Source of the DNA: Acetobacterium sp.
Lineage (GTDB): Bacteria; Bacillota; Clostridia; Eubacteriales; Eubacteriaceae
Reading direction: 5' to 3'
Length of the DNA stretch: 64,000 nt
Assembly: GCF_030652775.1 (NCBI RefSeq)
Contig: NZ_JAUSPS010000029.1
Span: forward strand, 1-64,000
Below, piece by piece: positions 16,828 through 26,180 of the stretch (the first letter of the stretch is position 1; each line of letters begins with the position of its first letter). The notes beneath the pieces are model-generated. The model was not told the DNA's origin. It was given only the letters and a program-made list of their open reading frames with translations, and ran no database searches. The position numbers were made by a program, and so were the translations under genes.

Positions 16828-19800
16828 ATGAAAACCATTATTGCAATTCTATGGCATAAATCAGCCAACCGACTCCGCATGATCACCCCCTATTTAAGAG
16901 ACCGGGTGAATTTGAAAATTTATTCCGCTGCTGAACTGGGTGACGGCAGGGCAGACCTTGATGCCTTATATCGGGAAATGGACAAAGCTGACGGATTTTT
17001 GTTTAATGTCACCGTGTCCGATTCGGTATGGAGTGAGATTGAAGAGTATGCTGCAGCAAAAACCACACCGATTGTCTATGTCGGCGGGGAAGCCATGAGC
17101 CATGTAAAAAACAAAGAATCCCTGAAGTATTCGGCTTACTGCAATCAATATTACCATTATAGCGGTAAAGAAAATCTGGTTAATATGATTCTGTATATGG
17201 TCACCGAGGTTCTGGGAGAAAGTTATAGCTATAAAGAGCCACTATTTATTCCCTGGGAAGGGATTTTTCATCCCGACACGGAGGAAGTTTTTCAGAGTTC
17301 ACAGGACTATTTTGCTAGTCGGGGAAAATCGCCTAAAGGCGTGATCGCCGTGATCGCCTCCAGAACGACCTGGCTCAATGAGGATATTGCGGTCGAAAAA
17401 GAACTGATTCGGATCATTGAAGCTAAGGGTTACTCGGCATTACCGATCTATACCTATTCCTGGCCGGATGCTGAAATCGGCGCTAAAGGAGTGGAATTTG
17501 CGGTGGCGCAGTTCTGCTTTGATCATGCCGGAAAACCAGTGATCGATGCCATGATCCGGATGAGTGGTTTTTTTCTACAATCCAACAATGACGGTAAGCA
17601 AAGTAAGCCCAGTTCCATTATGAAGCGCTTGAACTGTCCGATTGCCAAGCCGATTTGCTCGACCTCCATGTCGATTGAAGAATGGGAAGCGAGCAAGGAC
17701 GGAACCATTGCCGATCTGCCCTGGAGCATTGCCCTTCCTGAACTGGAAGGGGTGATTGAGCCCATTTTTATTGGTGCAGAAGACAGAAGTACCGCGGTTG
17801 ATATGAGAATCCCATTGGGCAAGCGTTGCGAAAAACTGGTTAGCCGGATGATCAAATGGATTGAGCTGAAAAAGAAAGAAAACAAGGATAAAAAAGTTGT
17901 CTTTATTTTAAATAACAATCCTTGTACCTCCACCGAAGCATCAGTGGGGGGTGGGGCCAATCTGGATACTCTGGAAAGTGTGGCTCGGATTTTAAAAACC
18001 ATGAAGGATCAGGGCTACGATCTGGAAGATATTCCTGAAGATGGCGATACCCTCATTAAAACCATCATGGAGCGAAAGGCGATTTCAGAATTCCGCTGGA
18101 CAACTGTTAAGGAAATGGTTCAAAAAGGCGGTGTTATTGATTTTGTCTCCAGAGAACAGTATCGACAATGGTTTGAAGAGATCACCGAGGAAGCCAGAGG
18201 CAATATGATTAAAGGCTGGGGTGAGCCTTTTGGCGAAACTGAAGAGGGCCTGCCGCCGGCTATGGTTTATGAAGATAAGATGCTGGTTACAGGAGTCAGT
18301 TATAAGCATGCGCTGGTTTGTGTTCAACCCAAAAGAGGCTGTAGCGGATCCAAGTGTGACGGTAAGGTCTGCAAAATCCTTCACGATCCCCATATTGCAC
18401 CAACTCATCAATACCTGGCCAGCTACCGATATTTTGAGCGCATTTACGGAGCAGACGTGATTATTCATGTGGGAACCCACGGTAATCTGGAGTTTCTTCC
18501 AGGCAAAGGTGCGGGTCTTTCGGATAGCTGTTTTCCCGATATCTGTATCGGAAACATGCCCAACCTCTATATTTACAACGCCGATAATCCACCCGAAGGG
18601 ACGATTGCCAAGCGGCGGGCCTTAGCTACCATCATTGATCATATGCAGACGGTGATGGCGCAGGGCGGTCTTTATGATGATCTGGAAGAATTGGACAACC
18701 TCTTAAAACAGTATGACAAGGTTCGGCTGGCCGATAAAACCCAGGCGCATTTGTTGGAGCATCTGGTGATTGAGGAGATTCAGAAAAACAATCTGGAAAA
18801 AGAAATCAATCTGGAAGATTACCACAACAATTTTGATCAGGTGGTGGAATCCGCCCATAAAATACTGACAACCGTTAAAAATACCCAGGTTCAGGATGGC
18901 ATGCATATTTTCGGCCAGTTGCCCACCGGAGAGGCTCGGGTGGAAATGCTTAATGCCATTGTCCGGCACGAGGGAGTTGAACAAGCATCCCTCCGCAGTG
19001 CCGTTTGTCAGCTGATCGGTCTGGAACTGAAAAGCCTTCTTAGTAAGCCCGAAGTCTTTTCTGAAATCATGGGCAAGAACAATGGCGAAATCCTTTTTGA
19101 TCTGGATATCATCGGCAAGGCGATCATTGCAAGCTTTTTAAACGGCATCGATATCACGGCAGATTATTTGTTGCCGGAACCCTATGTGATTAAGAATCCG
19201 GCCGCACTGGATCAGATTAATTACTTTAAGTTACGGATTATTGATATTGACAGCCGCATTGAAGCTTCACAAGAGATTGATTCCCTGATCGCCGCCATGA
19301 ATGGGGAATACGTGTCTCCGGGCCCGGCCGGGATTATTACCAGGGGAAGGGATGATATTTTGCCCACCGGGAGGAATTTTTATACCCTGGATCCGGAAAC
19401 CGTACCCACAAAAGCGGCCTGGGAAATTGGCAAGCGACTGGCGGATTCGGTTATTCAGAAATTTTTTGATGAAGAAGGGCGTTATCCTGAGAATATGGCC
19501 ATATATTGGATGGCGGCGGATGTGATGTGGGGTGATGGTGAAGGAATGGCGCAGCTGTTCTATATGCTGGGGGTCAAACCCAAATGGCTACCCAATGGTA
19601 AGGTAAAAGGAATTGAAGTGATTCCCTTAAACGAACTGGGACGGCCAAGGATCGATGTGACCGCGAAGATATCGGGAATTCTCCGGGACAATTTTCAGAA
19701 TTGTGTCAGTCTGCTCGACGATGCGATCCAGGCCGTTGCCAGCCTGGATGAAGATCGGGAAGCAAATTATGTCAGAAAACATGCCCTGGAAATAACCGCT

Positions 19801-20664
19801 GAAAATCCGGAAACCACCTGGGAAGAAGCGACCGCCAGAATTTTCGGGGTACAGCCAGGTACCTTTATGTCCGGTGTTAACCTGATGGTGTATGCCTCGG
19901 CCTGGGAAGATCAAACCGATATTACCGATTTGTTTACCTATTACAATGGCTATTCGTATGGGCGGGAGAGCTACGGAAAACGGGCTTATACCGAACTTCA
20001 AAATAGCTTAAAAACGGTGGATATCACCTATGACAAGGTGATGACTGATGAACACGATCTGTTGGGTTGCTGTTGTTATTTTGGGAATTATGGCGGGATG
20101 ACCGCCGCCGCTAGAGAATTATCCAACAAAGATATTAAAACCTATTACGGTGATACCCGGGAAGTGACCAACGTGGAAGTCCGAACCCTGTCTGAAGAGA
20201 TCAACCGGGTGGTCAGAGGAAAACTACTCAACCCTAAATGGATTGAAGGACAGAAACGACATGGCTACAAGGGTGCCGGCGATATCAGTAAGCGGGTTGG
20301 CCGGGTTTATGGTTGGGAAGCAACCACCGAAGAGGTGGATGACTGGATCTTTGATGAAATCACCAAAACGTTTATTATCGATGCTGAAAATAGAGCTTTT
20401 TTTAGAGATAATAATCCTTGGGCGCTGGAAGAAATGTCGCGGCGGCTTTTGGAAGCATATCAGAGAGGGTTGTGGCAGCCTGAGGATGGGATGATCGAAG
20501 AGATACAGGACTCCTATCTGGAACTGGAAGGTTTTCTGGAAGAGGATATGGGTTCCGATACTGGTGAATTTCAGGGTTCAGCCATTGAAATAATAAAAGC
20601 CGATGAATTTGAAGAATTTAGAAAAACAATGTCTCAACTTCATGGCGCAAAAAAAAGAAAATAG
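16828..20664 (+). CDS. CobN/BchH-family large chelatase subunit
   Basis: Porphyrin-binding catalytic subunit, 1278 residues. The family core HVGTHGNLEFLPGK begins at His547, with His551 and Glu555 as candidate metal ligands. A Cys motif CX4CX4C lies at residues 505, 510 and 515, just before LHDPHIAPTHQYLASY. The C-terminal half contains YVSPGPAGIITRGRDDILPTG and the family block RIDVTAKISGILRDNF. It probably inserts a divalent metal, most likely cobalt, into a tetrapyrrole, with the ChlI/ChlD-like ATPases upstream replacing CobS and CobT. Comparative genomics has long proposed this combination. A role in nickel or in other tetrapyrroles cannot be excluded. The FepB-like lipoprotein gene follows after a 19-base gap. 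Confidence 0.88.
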   Translation: MKTIIAILWHKSANRLRMITPYLRDRVNLKIYSAAELGDGRADLDALYREMDKADGFLFNVTVSDSVWSEIEEYAAAKTTPIVYVGGEAMSHVKNKESLKYSAYCNQYYHYSGKENLVNMILYMVTEVLGESYSYKEPLFIPWEGIFHPDTEEVFQSSQDYFASRGKSPKGVIAVIASRTTWLNEDIAVEKELIRIIEAKGYSALPIYTYSWPDAEIGAKGVEFAVAQFCFDHAGKPVIDAMIRMSGFFLQSNNDGKQSKPSSIMKRLNCPIAKPICSTSMSIEEWEASKDGTIADLPWSIALPELEGVIEPIFIGAEDRSTAVDMRIPLGKRCEKLVSRMIKWIELKKKENKDKKVVFILNNNPCTSTEASVGGGANLDTLESVARILKTMKDQGYDLEDIPEDGDTLIKTIMERKAISEFRWTTVKEMVQKGGVIDFVSREQYRQWFEEITEEARGNMIKGWGEPFGETEEGLPPAMVYEDKMLVTGVSYKHALVCVQPKRGCSGSKCDGKVCKILHDPHIAPTHQYLASYRYFERIYGADVIIHVGTHGNLEFLPGKGAGLSDSCFPDICIGNMPNLYIYNADNPPEGTIAKRRALATIIDHMQTVMAQGGLYDDLEELDNLLKQYDKVRLADKTQAHLLEHLVIEEIQKNNLEKEINLEDYHNNFDQVVESAHKILTTVKNTQVQDGMHIFGQLPTGEARVEMLNAIVRHEGVEQASLRSAVCQLIGLELKSLLSKPEVFSEIMGKNNGEILFDLDIIGKAIIASFLNGIDITADYLLPEPYVIKNPAALDQINYFKLRIIDIDSRIEASQEIDSLIAAMNGEYVSPGPAGIITRGRDDILPTGRNFYTLDPETVPTKAAWEIGKRLADSVIQKFFDEEGRYPENMAIYWMAADVMWGDGEGMAQLFYMLGVKPKWLPNGKVKGIEVIPLNELGRPRIDVTAKISGILRDNFQNCVSLLDDAIQAVASLDEDREANYVRKHALEITAENPETTWEEATARIFGVQPGTFMSGVNLMVYASAWEDQTDITDLFTYYNGYSYGRESYGKRAYTELQNSLKTVDITYDKVMTDEHDLLGCCCYFGNYGGMTAAARELSNKDIKTYYGDTREVTNVEVRTLSEEINRVVRGKLLNPKWIEGQKRHGYKGAGDISKRVGRVYGWEATTEEVDDWIFDEITKTFIIDAENRAFFRDNNPWALEEMSRRLLEAYQRGLWQPEDGMIEEIQDSYLELEGFLEEDMGSDTGEFQGSAIEIIKADEFEEFRKTMSQLHGAKKRK

Positions 20665-20683
20665 AAAGAGGAGCAGCTTGAAA

Positions 20684-21763
20684 ATGAAAAACAATCAAAA
20701 AAGAATGTTGAAGTGGATGTCTTGTATGGTTTTATTGGGAGCCATGGTGTTGAGTTTTGGAGGATGTAGCGCCAGTCAGGGAGAGACCAAGGCGGCGGAC
20801 TCCAAAGATGGTATTACCGTTACCGATACGATGGGAAGAGAGATTGCTATTGAAAAACCACTGGAAAAAATCGTCACTTATAACTCTGGGCTAACCGATG
20901 TATTGGTGATGTTTGGCGCTGAAGGCACAGTGATCGGTCGCGGCGACTCCGTTCCCAATCCCGACCCCAGTGTCGACGTTCCCACGGTTGGAAAATGGAA
21001 TGAGCCGAATATTGAAGCGATTATGGAACTGAAACCAGAAGCCGTATTCACCTACGCCGCCAATATGACCCCGGAAAACGAACAACTCCTGGAATCGGCC
21101 GGAATCAAATGTATCTATCTTGAGTTAACCGATGTGTCCAAAGCAACCGAAGAGGTTACTGCTTTGGGAGCCCTGTTTGGAAATGAAGAAAAGGCCGCAG
21201 AGTTTGTTAAATTCCATGATAAATATGCGGAATTGATTGAAAAAAAATTAAAAAATGTGAAAGAAGAAGATAAGGCGAGCATCTATTACGAAGGCTATAC
21301 TGACTATAAATCCGTCAACAAGGATGCTGGAGGACAGGCTCTGATTGCTGCCGCTGGTGGAATCAACATTGCTGCCGCCGAAACCGCAAAATATCCGGAA
21401 ATTAGTGATGAGTGGGTACTGGAAAGAAATCCGGATGCGATTGTCAAACTGGTCAGCAGTACGAAGAAAATCATGGGCTTTGATCTGACCGATGAAGCAC
21501 CGGTCAAGGCGTTTTTCGATACCTTGATTGCAAGACCCAGTTGGTCTAATTTAGCGGCAGTAAAAGATGGCAAGGTCATTTTATTGAGCAGTGATGTGGG
21601 AACAACGGCTTTGGGTAGTATTATCGGCGAGTTATATCTGGCTAAAACCATGTACCCGGAACAATTTAAGGATGTTGATGTCAATAAGGTTCATCAGGAA
21701 TTACAGACAACCTTATATGGGGATGATTTAGTTGGAATATTTGCCTACCCCACCAAAAAGTAA
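20684..21763 (+). CDS. FepB/BtuF-type substrate-binding lipoprotein
   Basis: Extracellular periplasmic-binding-protein-like lipoprotein (PF01497 type). Signal peptide residues 1-26 ends in the lipobox FGGC; the mature part starts with the typical TVTDTMGREIAIEKPLEKIV pattern. AGAGGAG at 20667-20673 serves either TTG 20678 or ATG 20684; ATG is given here. It is the first gene of a complete importer (with 21810 and 22903) and comes directly after the CobN-like gene in the same row. The substrate is probably a corrinoid, metal chelate or haem-like compound. Confidence 0.88.
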   Translation: MKNNQKRMLKWMSCMVLLGAMVLSFGGCSASQGETKAADSKDGITVTDTMGREIAIEKPLEKIVTYNSGLTDVLVMFGAEGTVIGRGDSVPNPDPSVDVPTVGKWNEPNIEAIMELKPEAVFTYAANMTPENEQLLESAGIKCIYLELTDVSKATEEVTALGALFGNEEKAAEFVKFHDKYAELIEKKLKNVKEEDKASIYYEGYTDYKSVNKDAGGQALIAAAGGINIAAAETAKYPEISDEWVLERNPDAIVKLVSSTKKIMGFDLTDEAPVKAFFDTLIARPSWSNLAAVKDGKVILLSSDVGTTALGSIIGELYLAKTMYPEQFKDVDVNKVHQELQTTLYGDDLVGIFAYPTKK

Positions 21764-21809
21764 AATCAAACATACGTTAGAGGTTAAAAAAGGTAATGGT
21801 ATCTTATAA

Positions 21810-22901
21810 ATGAAAATGACAAAAAATGAGAAGAAAAACATGGAGCAAAACATTGATCAGGCAAAACTGAATTATATGAATAAACGATCCCGAAAGATCC
21901 TATTCGTTCTGTTTTTGAGTATTGCCCTGGTTATGACAGCCGTCATTTCGATTACGATGGGAGCCTCTTCGGTGGATCTTCAAACAGTGCTTCAGGTAAT
22001 TGGGGATGTTTTTGCCCGAAATGATGCCATCACTGACATTCAACGGGATATTGTTTTCAAGATTCGTTTACCACGCATTATTACTGCTATTCTGGTTGGT
22101 ATGGCACTATCCAATGCCGGGTTGCTGATGCAGGGGATTTTTCAAAATCCTCTGGTAAGCCCTTATACCTTAGGGGTTTCTAATGGTGCTGCCTTTGGCG
22201 CATCACTGGCGATTATTTTTGGCGCGAGTTTTTCATTTCTTAATTTTGGTCAGTTTCTGATCCCGGTTTTTGCCTTTGGCTTTGCGGTGCTGACCATGCT
22301 GATGGTTTACGGGGTGGCGAAGGCCGCCAGTGATTCTTCAAGCACGCTAATCCTGGCAGGGGTGGCGATTGGGTATCTGTTTTCGGCGCTGGTTTCGCTG
22401 GTAAAATACCTTAGTGATGTCAAAGATCTGCCAGAACTTGTTTTCTGGATGATGGGAAGCCTTTCGGGGGTACCGATGGCAGGCATTATTATCATGCTGG
22501 TTGCTATTACCGTGACAATGATTTTGATGATGTGGTTTGCTTGGGATCTCAATATTATGTCAGCGGGTGAGGAAACGGCCATCAGTCTCGGCGTGGATTA
22601 TAAAAAAATCAAAATGATGTCTTTTGGAATTTCAACCTTATTGACAGCGGTAGCGGTTGCCTTTACAGGGGTCATCGGGTTTATTGGGTTAGTTGCCCCG
22701 CATGTGACGAAGATGTTGATTGGCAACGATTTTCGCTATGCGGTTCCGGGATCAGCTCTGGTTGGAGCGCTGCTGCTGTTGACAGCCGATACCATCGGCA
22801 GAAATATTATTGCTCCAACTCAATTACCAGTCGGAATTGTTACATCGATGATTGGAGTTCCCTTCTTTTTGTATTTAATTGTAAGAAAGCGAGGCAAGTA
22901 A
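21810..22901 (+). CDS. FecCD-type ABC importer permease
   Basis: Membrane permease of the BtuC/FecCD family, 363 residues, about ten membrane segments. Family markers include LRLPRIITAILVG-like text (FKIRLPRIITAILVGMALSNAG), GVSNGAAFGASLAII and FIGLVAPHVTKMLIG. The first 30 residues are an unusual charged extension (MTKNEKKNMEQNIDQ). ATG 21810 has only a weak site, so a start at 21816 or 21840 is possible. The ATPase starts two bases after its stop. Confidence 0.88.
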   Translation: MKMTKNEKKNMEQNIDQAKLNYMNKRSRKILFVLFLSIALVMTAVISITMGASSVDLQTVLQVIGDVFARNDAITDIQRDIVFKIRLPRIITAILVGMALSNAGLLMQGIFQNPLVSPYTLGVSNGAAFGASLAIIFGASFSFLNFGQFLIPVFAFGFAVLTMLMVYGVAKAASDSSSTLILAGVAIGYLFSALVSLVKYLSDVKDLPELVFWMMGSLSGVPMAGIIIMLVAITVTMILMMWFAWDLNIMSAGEETAISLGVDYKKIKMMSFGISTLLTAVAVAFTGVIGFIGLVAPHVTKMLIGNDFRYAVPGSALVGALLLLTADTIGRNIIAPTQLPVGIVTSMIGVPFFLYLIVRKRGK

Positions 22902-22902
22902 A

Positions 22903-23676
22903 TTGGAACTGTCAGTAAATGATCTGAAATTTGGTTACACAAAAAAAACGTTAGTGGTCAAAGGTATCAGTTTTTCAGCCCAACCCGGTCAGCTTATCTC
23001 ACTTATTGGGCCTAATGGTTCTGGTAAAACGACCATTGTAAAATGTCTTAATAAAATCCTAACCCCAACGAGCGGAAATATTGCACTTGATGGTAAGGAT
23101 GTAAAGAAGATGACGGCAAGGGAAATGGCCAGGAGGATTGCCTATGTGCCGCAGTTCACGAACAGTTATTTAAGTGGATCAGTTATGGATGTGGTGATGA
23201 TGGGCAGACGACCCTATATCAAATGGCGGGTTTCTGATGCGGATGTAGAAATTGTGCTGGCGGTGTTAAAAGATCTGGAGCTTGAGGAATTGGCTCACGA
23301 ACAATTCCAGGAATTATCCGGTGGACAGAAACAGAAGATTTTAATTGCCCGAGCCTTGGTTCAAAAGCCGGATCTCTATCTCTTTGATGAACCGATCAGC
23401 TTTCTGGACATCAAAAATCAGATTGATATTATGGAACTGGCCAGAAACATGGTTGATAAGGAAAACAAGGCTGTCATTATGGTGGTTCATGACTTAAACA
23501 TGGCGATGCGTTATTCAGACCAGGTCATTTTACTAAAATCCGGTGCGGTAGAAGCAGCAGGTCTGCCAAAATCAGTTTTAAATCAAAAGCATATAAAAGA
23601 GGTGTATGGCGTTGATACGAGAATCATAGAGGGTCAATTCATAACACCCACCTATGGACGAGAAGTATCGGCATAA
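22903..23676 (+). CDS. FecE/BtuD-type ABC importer ATPase
   Basis: ATPase of the importer, 257 residues. Walker A GPNGSGKTT near residues 37-45, signature LSGGQKQKI, Walker B LYLFDEPISFLD and the switch His in VVHDLNMA are complete. The start is TTG 22903, immediately after the permease stop, with GAGGC upstream. It is a paralogue of the truncated ATPase at the left edge. Last gene of the exporter-chelatase-importer row. Confidence 0.9.
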   Translation: MELSVNDLKFGYTKKTLVVKGISFSAQPGQLISLIGPNGSGKTTIVKCLNKILTPTSGNIALDGKDVKKMTAREMARRIAYVPQFTNSYLSGSVMDVVMMGRRPYIKWRVSDADVEIVLAVLKDLELEELAHEQFQELSGGQKQKILIARALVQKPDLYLFDEPISFLDIKNQIDIMELARNMVDKENKAVIMVVHDLNMAMRYSDQVILLKSGAVEAAGLPKSVLNQKHIKEVYGVDTRIIEGQFITPTYGREVSA

Positions 23677-23751
23677 TGGAATGAAAAGCACAAAATAGAA
23701 AGGGTAAAAGGCGTTGGTGGTTTTTTTAAAATTGGAAATTGGACTTCGAAC

Positions 23752-23781
23752 TTGACAAAGTTTATATAGCTGTTGTAAAAT
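23752..23781 (+). promoter_or_regulatory. Promoter of the manganese riboswitch transcript
   Basis: TTGACA at 23752-23757 and TAAAAT at 23776-23781, spacing 18. Confidence 0.55.
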
Positions 23782-23787
23782 AGCAAT

Positions 23788-23916
23788 GTTAAGAGGGAGT
23801 AGTTGTTATACAAAGTCAACATGCTGGTGATTCGTCACCTGGCTTTGTAGCCAATTCTGGTAACGAGACTTTTAGCGTAGTCCATTTGCGGGTGGATTAT
23901 GCTAAGAGTCTTTTTA
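23788..23916 (+). promoter_or_regulatory. yybP-ykoY manganese riboswitch with terminator
   Basis: The core AGAGGGAGTAG, then CAAAGTCAACATGCTGG...CCTGGCTTTGTAGCC and CTGGTAACGAGAC match the yybP-ykoY pattern. GACTTTTAGCGTAGTCCA pairs with TGGATTATGCTAAGAGTC, followed by TTTTT, as the expression platform. Manganese binding should open the downstream GDT1-family gene. Confidence 0.88.
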
Positions 23917-23963
23917 TTTGGGAAAAGGTTGTGCTGCCTAAATACGGTTGGAAGGAAAGAAAA

Positions 23964-24719
23964 ATGTATTTGAATTTTGTCGCTTTTTTAGTTGCTGTCG
24001 GGGCGGTTGTTCTGGCTGAAATGGGGGATAAGACCCAACTGTTGGCAATGGCTTTTGCCACCAAGTATAAGGCCTCCAAGGTTATGATCGGGGTTTTTAT
24101 TGCCACGGTTTTTAATCATGCCCTGGCGGTGGCAGTGGGAAACTATATCACCCGGTTTGATGGTGCCCAAATCTGGATTCAGGGGATCGCTTCGTTGTCT
24201 TTTATTTTCTTTGGATTATGGACCATCAGAGGGGATAAACTCGACGGAGAAGAGAACCGAACCACCCGGTTTGGTCCGATTATCACCGTTACGATCGCCT
24301 TTTTTATCGCTGAAATGGGGGATAAAACCCAGCTGGCGACGATTGCGCTGGCCACCAAGTTTCCGGAGAATGCCATTGGCGTTTTGGTGGGAACGACCAC
24401 CGGGATGCTGATTGCCGATGCCATCGGGATTATCATCGGGGTGGTACTATGTAAAAAGATACCCGAGCGGACAGTTAAGCTGGTATCGGCCGGGGCCTTT
24501 ATGTTATTTGGATTTATTGGCACCTATCAGGTGGCTTCACAGCAACTCAATCTGGGGATGGGAACAATTATGCTTCTGATGATTGCGTTATTAATTGTAA
24601 CCGGAGGGGCATCCTATTATCTGATTAAAAAAGATCGGGAAGAAGCAAAAAAAGAAAGCGATCCATCATGTGATTGTAAAATTGATGCAGGGGACAACAA
24701 AGAGAATAAGAATAAGTAG
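23964..24719 (+). CDS. GDT1/UPF0016 (TMEM165-family) Mn2+/Ca2+ transporter
   Basis: Inner-membrane cation transporter, about 251 residues with six membrane segments. The two family motifs EMGDKTQL occur near residues 19-26 and about 120-127, the inverted-repeat signature of UPF0016. A charged cytosolic tail with Cys (SCDCKID) ends the protein. ATG 23964 was chosen because it follows GAAGGAAAG and lies after the riboswitch terminator; the frame is open further up but runs through the riboswitch. The manganese riboswitch upstream supports Mn2+ export as its job. Confidence 0.9.
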   Translation: MYLNFVAFLVAVGAVVLAEMGDKTQLLAMAFATKYKASKVMIGVFIATVFNHALAVAVGNYITRFDGAQIWIQGIASLSFIFFGLWTIRGDKLDGEENRTTRFGPIITVTIAFFIAEMGDKTQLATIALATKFPENAIGVLVGTTTGMLIADAIGIIIGVVLCKKIPERTVKLVSAGAFMLFGFIGTYQVASQQLNLGMGTIMLLMIALLIVTGGASYYLIKKDREEAKKESDPSCDCKIDAGDNKENKNK

Positions 24720-24727
24720 CAATAAAA

Positions 24728-24771
24728 AAAGAACTGATCTGTTTACAGAAGAAACAGAGCAGTTCTTTTTG
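24728..24771. terminator. Bidirectional terminator between convergent genes
   Basis: AAGAACTG...CTGTTT pairs with AAACAG...CAGTTCTT; A run on the left and T run on the right suit both the GDT1 gene and the minus-strand HAD gene. Confidence 0.8.
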
Positions 24772-24785
24772 CTGTTAAGCGATTT

Positions 24786-25589
24786 TTATTGCAGTCCCAG
24801 ACCGGCGACAATCTCATCAATGCCGGTGAGGATATAGTTAGGGCGGTAGGGAAAATCTTTAACCGTTTCCCGGGTGGACACACCACTGAGAACCAGAAAA
24901 GTGGTTAATCCAGATTCGATCCCGGCAATAATATCAGTATCCATGCGGTCGCCGATAATCAGGGCATCATCGCTATGAACCCCCAGACGTTTAATGCCGG
25001 TACGCATCATCAGTGGGTTCGGTTTGCCAACGTAATAGGCTTCCTTGCCGGTAGCCAGTTCGATCGGAGCGACGAAGGCCCGACAGGCCGGCACAATGCC
25101 GTCTTCGGTGGGGCCGGTTAAATCTGGGTTGGTGGCAATCAGTTTAGCGCCTTTTTGAATCAGCTTCACGGCGCGGAGCACAGAGTCATAATTATAAGAG
25201 CGGGTTTCACCAAAAACAACGTAGTCCGGATCCACATCATTCATGGTAATCTCGACGTCATAAAGGGCATTGACCAGTCCCGGTTCACCAATGACATAAG
25301 CCGAACAACCAGGGGATTGATCCTTTAAAAATTTAGCGGTCGCCAGGGCGCTGGTATAAAAATGACTTTCATCAATTTCCAGACCCAGACGCGCCAGTTT
25401 TTCCTTTAGTTCAATGGGTGAACGTTCACTGGAATTGGTCAGAAAGAGGAAATTTTTATCCTCGGCATAGAGCCAGTTGACAAATTCCTTGACTCCCGGC
25501 AGTAGCCGATTGCCGTGGTAGATAACACCGTCCATATCGCAAATAAAGCCCTTTTTATGTTTAATCAGTGCTAATAATTCTTCATTCAT
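24786..25589 (-). CDS. HAD-IIA family phosphatase (NagD/AraL-like)
   Basis: Cytosolic sugar-phosphate or nucleotide-type phosphatase, 267 residues. Catalytic DMDGVIYHG is near residue 16, motif II LTNSSERSP near 50, the Lys of motif III in GKPNPLMM, and motif IV GDRMDTDIIAG. The start was placed at the inner ATG, 15 bases inside the longest frame, because GGAGGA lies 7 bases ahead of it; the longer frame begins with TTG inside that site. It stands alone on this strand. Substrate unknown. Confidence 0.85.
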   Translation of the reverse strand: MNEELLALIKHKKGFICDMDGVIYHGNRLLPGVKEFVNWLYAEDKNFLFLTNSSERSPIELKEKLARLGLEIDESHFYTSALATAKFLKDQSPGCSAYVIGEPGLVNALYDVEITMNDVDPDYVVFGETRSYNYDSVLRAVKLIQKGAKLIATNPDLTGPTEDGIVPACRAFVAPIELATGKEAYYVGKPNPLMMRTGIKRLGVHSDDALIIGDRMDTDIIAGIESGLTTFLVLSGVSTRETVKDFPYRPNYILTGIDEIVAGLGLQ

Positions 25590-25719
25590 TTGTTGTTCCT
25601 CCAATACATTTTCAGTTATTTACATTATTATACCCTATTTGAGCAGGTTTCATCTTAAAAATAGGGTTAATTTATGTAAAAATATGTAAATAAATGTAAA
25701 AATTTGATTTAAAACAGGA

Positions 25720-25748
25720 TTGACAAAAATTTTTCGTCTTCGCATAAG
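25720..25748 (+). promoter_or_regulatory. Promoter upstream of the coiled-coil gene
   Basis: TTGACA at 25720-25725 and CATAAG at 25743-25748, spacing 17. Upstream, ATGTAAA recurs three times between about 25675 and 25700 (ATGTAAAAATATGTAAATAA pattern). Confidence 0.5.
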
Positions 25749-25820
25749 TATTTGCAGGGGTAACTGTGATAAACTCAAAAAACAGGAAAAATATTATTTC
25801 AGGAAGGCAAAGGAACCCAA

Positions 25821-26105
25821 ATGGAGACAATCTTAAAAAATTATGATGATATGCGTGTGATGCGGATGATTAAAAAACAGCTGATTAATTGTGAATCAAC
25901 GCTGGAACTGCTTCGCAAAGAATATGAGGAAAAAGACGATCAGCTTTTGGCACTGGGGATTAAAAAAGAAGTGACCAATCGTTCGGTAGATGAAGAGGAA
26001 GTTGGCGCCTTGACAACCCGACTGCAAGCCTTAAAAAAAGAAATCCAGGAAATTGAAGAAGATAAGAGTAAAATGGCGGCCTTCAATGCCTACACTCGTC
26101 AATAG
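25821..26105 (+). CDS. Small coiled-coil protein, function unknown
   Basis: 94 residues, soluble, rich in Glu, Lys and Leu, with predicted coiled-coil helices over residues 12-50 and 58-85 (LQALKKEIQEIEEDKSK). No signal peptide or known domain was recognised. The start ATG 25821 follows GGAAGGCAAAGG. It has its own promoter and comes before the thiamine genes, but a separate leader lies between, so a link with thiamine is not supported. Confidence 0.6.
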   Translation: METILKNYDDMRVMRMIKKQLINCESTLELLRKEYEEKDDQLLALGIKKEVTNRSVDEEEVGALTTRLQALKKEIQEIEEDKSKMAAFNAYTRQ

Positions 26106-26180
26106 CAGAATCCGGATTAAAATCGGGGCTTGACTTTAGCGATGTGATGTAATAATATTAGAACAGTAAAAGATAAATAG

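Noticed and set aside
23788-23916. A fifth CATGAAG-type element before the GDT1-family gene (CAAAGTCAACATG)
   Set aside because: The full sequence fits the yybP-ykoY riboswitch and lacks the CATGAAG arm inside the terminator.
25672-25702. ATGTAAA repeats as DnaA boxes, an origin or a CRISPR fragment
   Set aside because: No DnaA consensus (TTATCCACA), no spacers and no cas genes; probably simple AT-rich repetition or a regulator site.
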